Source: Closterium sp. Naga37s-1
Taxonomy: Eukaryota > Streptophyta > Zygnematophyceae > Desmidiales > Closteriaceae
Assembly (NCBI GenBank): GCA_947471745.1
Contig: CANJKZ010000978.1
Location: 619,501 to 683,500 of the forward strand
Reading direction: 5' to 3'
Length of the DNA stretch: 64,000 nt
Made by a program: the position numbers and the translations under genes
The notes under the pieces: model-generated
What the model was told of the DNA's origin: nothing
Database searches by the model: none
Seen by the model: the letters and a program-made list of their open reading frames with translations, nothing else
In this document: piece after piece, positions 59,990 through 64,000 of the stretch
Layout: every line of letters starts with the position of its first letter
Position numbering within the stretch: position 1 is the first letter of the stretch

Positions 59990-61370
59990 GGGGCGACGGG
60001 GCCATGGCTAGGGACGGGGCCGGGCGCTGGCAGGTACAGGGCCGGGCGCTGGGCAGGTACGGGGCCGGGCGCTGGGCAGGTTCGGAGCCGGGCGCTGGGC
60101 AGGTACGGGAACGAGCGCTGGGCAGGTACGGGGCCGGGCGCTGGGCAGGTTCGGGGCCGGGCGCTGGGCAGGTACGGGGCCGGGCGCTGGGCAGGTACGG
60201 GACCGGGCGCTGGGCAGGTATGGGGCCGGGCGCTGGGCAGGTATGGGGCCGGGCGCTGGCAGGTACAGGGCCGGGCGCTGGGCAGGTACGGGGCCGGGCG
60301 CTGGGCAGGTTCGGAGCCGGGCGCTGGGCAGGTACGGGGCCGGGCGCTGGGCAGGTACGGGACCGGGCGCTGGGCAGGTTCGGGGCCGGGCGCTGGGCAG
60401 GTACGGGGCCGGGCGCTGGGCAGGTACGGGACCGGGCGCTGGGCAGGTACGGGGCCGGGCGCTGGGCAGGTACGGGACCGGGCGCTGGGCAGGTATGGGG
60501 CCGGGCGCTGGGCAGGTACGGGGCCGGGCGCTGGGCAGGTATGGGGCCGGGCGCTGGCAGGTACAGGGCCGGGCGCTGGGCAGGTACGGGGCCGGGCGCT
60601 GGGCAGGTTCGGAGCCGGGCGCTGGGCAGGTACGGGGCCGGGCGCTGGGCAGGTACGGGACCGGGCGCTGGGCAGGTTCGGGGCCGGGCGCTGGGCAGGT
60701 ACGGGGCCGGGCGCTGGGCAGGTACGGGACCGGGCGCTGGGCAGGTACGGGGCCGGGCGCTGGGCAGGTACGGGGCCGGGCGCTGGGCAGGTACGGGGCC
60801 GGGCGCTGGGCAGGTACGGGGCCGGGCGCTGGGCAGGGACGGGGCCGGGCGCTGGGCAGGTACAGGGCCGGGCGCTGGGCAGGTACGGGGCCGGGCACTG
60901 GGCAGGTACGGGGCCGGGCGCTGGGCAGGTACGGGGCCGGGCGCTGGGCAGGTACAGGGCCGGGCGCGAGGCTAGGTACGGGGCCGGGCGCTGGGCAAGG
61001 GACGGGGCCGGGCGACGGGCTAGGTACAGGCCGGTCGCGGGCTAAGTACGGGCCGGGCGCGGGCTAGGTACGGAGCCAGGCGCGTGCGAGGTACGAGCCG
61101 GGCGCAGGCTAGGTACGGGGCCGGGCGTTGGGCGCGGAACTGAGGCCGGGCGCGAGGCTAGGTACGGGCCGATCGCGGGCTAGGTACGGGGCCGGGCGCG
61201 GGCGAGGTACGGGCCGGGCACGGGGCTAGGAACGGGGCCGAGCGCGGGCTAGGTACGGGCCGATCGCTGGCTAAGAACGGGCCGGGCGTGGGGCGACGAA
61301 GTCGACGGGGCCAGCGGGGCCGAGGGGCACAGCTAGGGGCGACGCCAAGGGGCGACGGGCCGGGGCCTAG
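59990..61370. repeat. 24-bp GC-rich minisatellite (Copia-D leader)
   Basis: About forty near-perfect units of GGCCGGGCGCTGGGCAGGTA plus four bases up to about 60,960, then more diverged units. A variant pattern starting GCTGGCAGGTACAGGG recurs near 60,027, 60,254 and 60,554, a higher-order repeat. Open frames of 270-410 codons on both strands come from the 24-bp register. Confidence 0.93.
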
Positions 61371-61420
61371 GCTAGAAGGGCATTAGGTGGTGGGCCCATT
61401 GATGTTAGGTCCTAGGAACG

Positions 61421-61436
61421 ACCTACTCTGATAGCA
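61421..61436 (-). other. Copia-D primer-binding site
   Basis: Minus strand TGCTATCAGAGTAGGT, initiator tRNA-Met complement with changes; the CAGAGTAGG part is shared with Copia-B. Confidence 0.65.
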
Positions 61437-61653
61437 TGTTGAAATAGTAGCTAGACTTAGGAGCCATGGCTAGTGAGTGTCGAGAGAGTTGAGTGTCGAG
61501 AGAGAATGGAAAGGAGGAATGATGGGTTTCACTATAGCACACAAGGTACATATAGCAAAATGAACAAAGGTGCACCACCAAACAATAGGAGCTACACTAC
61601 AGTAAATCCTACAGGCAGTTTTATAACAGAACATATAATTATATTTTCTGACA
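61437..61653 (-). repeat. Copia-D 5' LTR
   Basis: 217 bp from TGTTGAAATAG to TTTTCTGACA. Confidence 0.78.
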
Positions 61654-63320
61654 GTGGACTCAAAAGAAGGGTCAATGACAACAGTGGCTAGAAGACGAGG
61701 GACAGTAGGACTGGCAGCACAAGCTAGGTCAGATGCAGGGTCAGGAATGGCAGGAAGAGAGGACTCAGGAGGAGGCGGCAGGGGAACTCGCAATGGAACA
61801 GAGGAAGGACGAAGTGCCATAATGTGAGTGCCGGGGACAGGAGGAGGACGGGAACGAGGAACACGACGACCAGTGCGAACAGCGCGAACATGTGAGGCAG
61901 GGCGAGACTCAGGCTCACGACGCTCTGTAGAAGAGTCTGTCTGCTGAGCAGGCAGAGGGGAGTCTGGCTGTAACTGTGGCTGCGATTGGTGAGGCGGTGG
62001 ACTCAGTAAGCTAGGAGGAAGGCCAGTAGAAGACGGGAGACTAAGAACCTGGCAAAGGACCGAGTCAGGTGGCGGAAGAGACGACGGTGGCAACGGAAGG
62101 AAGAACGGTCGCCGCTGCATAGTGCCTCCAGCACCAGTACCGCCAGACGCAGCACCCCCAGCGCCAATACCTCCAGCTCCAGGGTCTCCAGCTCCTTGCC
62201 TCCAGCTCCAGCGCCTCGAGCGCCAGTGCCTCCAGCTCCAGCGCCTCCTGCGCTAGGGTCTCCAGCTCCAGCTCCTCCAGCTCCAGCGCCTCCAACACCA
62301 CAAGACCCGGCAGCTCCAGTATCTCTAGGACCAGCAGCTCCAACACCTCCGGTACCTCCAGCTCCAGCAGAAACTCCAGCACCTCCAAGACTAGTAGCTC
62401 CAGCACCTCCAGCTCCAGTGCCGCCAGTGGCAGAGCCTCTAGCTCCGGCAGCTCCACTCCTAAGGCGTGTGTGCTGAGCAAACCCCTCGCGCAGCTGCTG
62501 TGGGGAGAGAGGCTCCCGACGTGGAGACCGTCATGGCGAGGCACCCGCAATACCTCCAGCAGACGCAGTACCCCAAGGCTCAGCACCCCCAGACTCCGCA
62601 CCCTCAGACTCAGCGCCCCAAGGCTCCGCACTCTCAAGCTCAGCAACCCCAGGCTCCGCACCCCAAAGCTCAGCACCTCCAGACTTGGCACCGTTAGACT
62701 CAGCACCCCCAGGCTCCACACCCGCAGACTCAGCACCCCCACGCTTCGCAGTCGCAGGCTCAGCACCCCCAGATGTAGCACCCCCAGACGCAGCACCCCC
62801 AGACGCAGCACCTCTAACAGCATCGGAGTCTACAGCGACCTCGACAGGTACAGTCCCGAGGACTGGGTCTACATGAGACACACCTGAGGGAACAGGACCC
62901 TGAGGGGGGAGGGGGTCTACCGGAGGGGGACCTGGAGCAAGGAAGAGCGGTGGGTGTGGGAGAGGGGCAGTGCGGTAGGGGAAGAGACGGTAAAAGGGAA
63001 CCGACTAATCAAACGTTATGTCTTGAGAGGGGAGGACACGGCGCGAGGTGGGTGGTAAAATTGCCAGCCATGCGCGTCAGGGGGAAAGCCAAGGAAGACG
63101 CAGAGAACAACACGGGAGGAGAGCTTGTCCGTGGATGTATCGCGAACAAAGACACGAGAGCCCTAGACCCGGAACACTGACGCATCGCCAACCTTCCCCG
63201 TCCAACGCAGTGTAGGCGAGGTCTCCGGCAAGGAGACACGGGGCCAGAGGTTGACCTCATGCGCAGCTACCGGACCGCAAAAGGCCACAGAAAATGGGGA
63301 GCAGCCGCATGGATCATGGA
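61654..63320 (-). pseudogene. Copia-C linker and integrase C-terminal part
   Basis: From the right: SMIHAAAPHFLWPFAV-like codons, SLPETSPTLRWTGKVGDAS, KLSSRVVLCVFLGFPPDA, a stop before the DES region, then SHVDPVLGTVPVEVAVDSD and GGAEPWGAESEGAESGG repeats, SPQQLREG and a Gly/Ala/Thr tract, then ALRPSSVP and TVVIDPSFEST up to the insertion. Confidence 0.8.
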
Positions 63321-64000
63321 TCATGTGTGCAGGTACATGAGGCAGCCCACAAGCTCCGGATACGGGCCACTCGGCTCTACGGACTCGTCCGAAGGTGGAG
63401 CTGAGAGGGAGTGACCGGTAGGCAGAGGAGTGGACTGTGGCGAGGAGTACCGGAAGCCGAAGCGCTGAAGGATCTGGTGCACCATGTGTGACTGAGTCAG
63501 GGTGATGGTGTGCCGTGCTCTGTCCCGGGTGATTTGCAAGCCAAGATAGCTGCGCAGCTCACCAAGGTCAGTGCAGGTGTGTCTCTTCTGCAGCTCCGAC
63601 TTTACAAGGGCTAGTGCCTCAGTGTCAGCAATCGTAAAGACCAAGTCATCGACGTAGACGAGGACGTAGAACGGCGGCAGCGAAGTGTCAGTGCGCAGAA
63701 ACAGTGACGGGTCAGCAGTAGAAGGAGCAAACCCAAGAGGCGCAAGCGTCGTCCTCAGTGTATCGTGCCACTCAAGAGGCGCCTGGCAAGGCCCGTAGAC
63801 TGCCCGGCGGAGGCTCCACTGGGTACCTGCAGGAAACGGCCTAGTGAAGCCATGTGGGCGGCACAACCAGATCTCCTCGTGTAGGCTGCCCTGCAAGAAA
63901 GTTGTACTAAAGTCAAGAGAGTGCAGCTCGTAGTCACGCTGAGAGGCGACGTGCAGCAACACCCAAAGATTAGTCATATCGGGGTAGGGGAGAAGTTCTA
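63321..64000 (-). pseudogene. Copia-F reverse transcriptase fragment, fused to Copia-C integrase
   Basis: LDFSTTFLQGSLHEEIWL, APLEWHDTLRTTLAPLGF, YVDDLVFTIAD and SYLGLQITRDRA, ending at GCLMYLHT where it runs into integrase codons at 63,318-63,328. Same strand and family as the neighbours. Continues off the right edge. Confidence 0.82.

Larger units (their letters stand above)
59099..61653 (-). mobile_element. Copia-D remnant: 5' LTR, primer site and leader inserted in Copia-C
   Basis: Copia-C coding stops after GACGCAGCA (59,098) and resumes exactly at GTGGACTC (61,654). The insert has an LTR at its right end (61,437-61,653), primer site 61,421-61,436 and a large leader minisatellite, but no gag and no left LTR. 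Confidence 0.75.
56920..63320 (-). mobile_element. Copia-C: 3' LTR through integrase, with a nested insertion
   Basis: 3' LTR 56,920-57,052 (133 bp, TGTAAGAATC to ATTCTGACA). RNase H and reverse transcriptase to 59,098, an insertion 59,099-61,653, then linker and the C-terminal integrase part to about 63,320, where the sequence switches to reverse transcriptase of another copy. Two Trp codons are TAG. Confidence 0.85.

Noticed and set aside
59731-61067. Open frames of 270-414 codons on both strands
   Set aside because: They follow the 24-bp repeat register in several frames at once and have no start context or domain; repeat artefacts.
1-64000. Viral, plasmid or bacterial system
   Set aside because: No capsid, replication or toxin genes; retroelements are typical plant Copia and LINE types.

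Overview
The window is nuclear DNA of a green plant, most likely a streptophyte alga or an early-diverging land plant. The evidence is genes with GT-AG introns, two phytocyanin genes (a streptophyte family), LTR elements primed by initiator tRNA-Met, and PIF/Harbinger and hAT-like DNA transposons. I cannot name the species. Nothing prokaryotic, organellar or viral was seen.

Layout. 1-5,724 is a decayed Copia element (minus strand, running off the left edge). A 345-bp miniature LTR element (TRIM) sits in its gag-pol, and a 2.3-kb PIF/Harbinger element carrying a Myb-like gene sits in its LTR. 5,725-17,133 is a host-gene island: an intronless gene for a Ser/Arg-rich disordered protein (7,968-9,695), then two divergent phytocyanin genes (10,139-12,306 minus; 14,248-17,133 plus) with a Tourist-like MITE between them. 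17,900-30,833 (minus) is one host gene, a CCZ1-type vacuolar fusion protein, recovered exon by exon from N to C terminus. Almost every recognised exon has truncated tandem copies beside it, and an intron holds a defective Copia element whose LTR is split by a hAT-like element. 32,924-33,719 is a cold-shock-domain pseudogene that still has its intron. 33,850-64,000 is a nested block of retrotransposons, all on the minus strand: a LINE split by a young Copia copy (two identical 118-bp LTRs), then at least four older copies of the same Copia family inserted into or recombined with each other.

Two patterns are not explained by ordinary annotation. First, a family of about thirteen short palindromes (consensus TTTTKAGKCGMCTMAAAA) is confined to about 10.7-29.3 kb. 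They lie in introns or at exon-copy junctions of the phytocyanin and CCZ1 genes, and most sit between direct duplications of unrelated sequence. Second, each Copia copy whose leader is visible (primer site to gag) carries its own GC-rich minisatellite there.

How the genes relate: CCZ1 acts with MON1 as a Rab7 exchange factor in endosome-to-vacuole traffic, and the phytocyanins are predicted to be secreted and to lack copper. I see no operon-like or pathway link between the host genes. The rest of the window is mobile DNA and its decay products.
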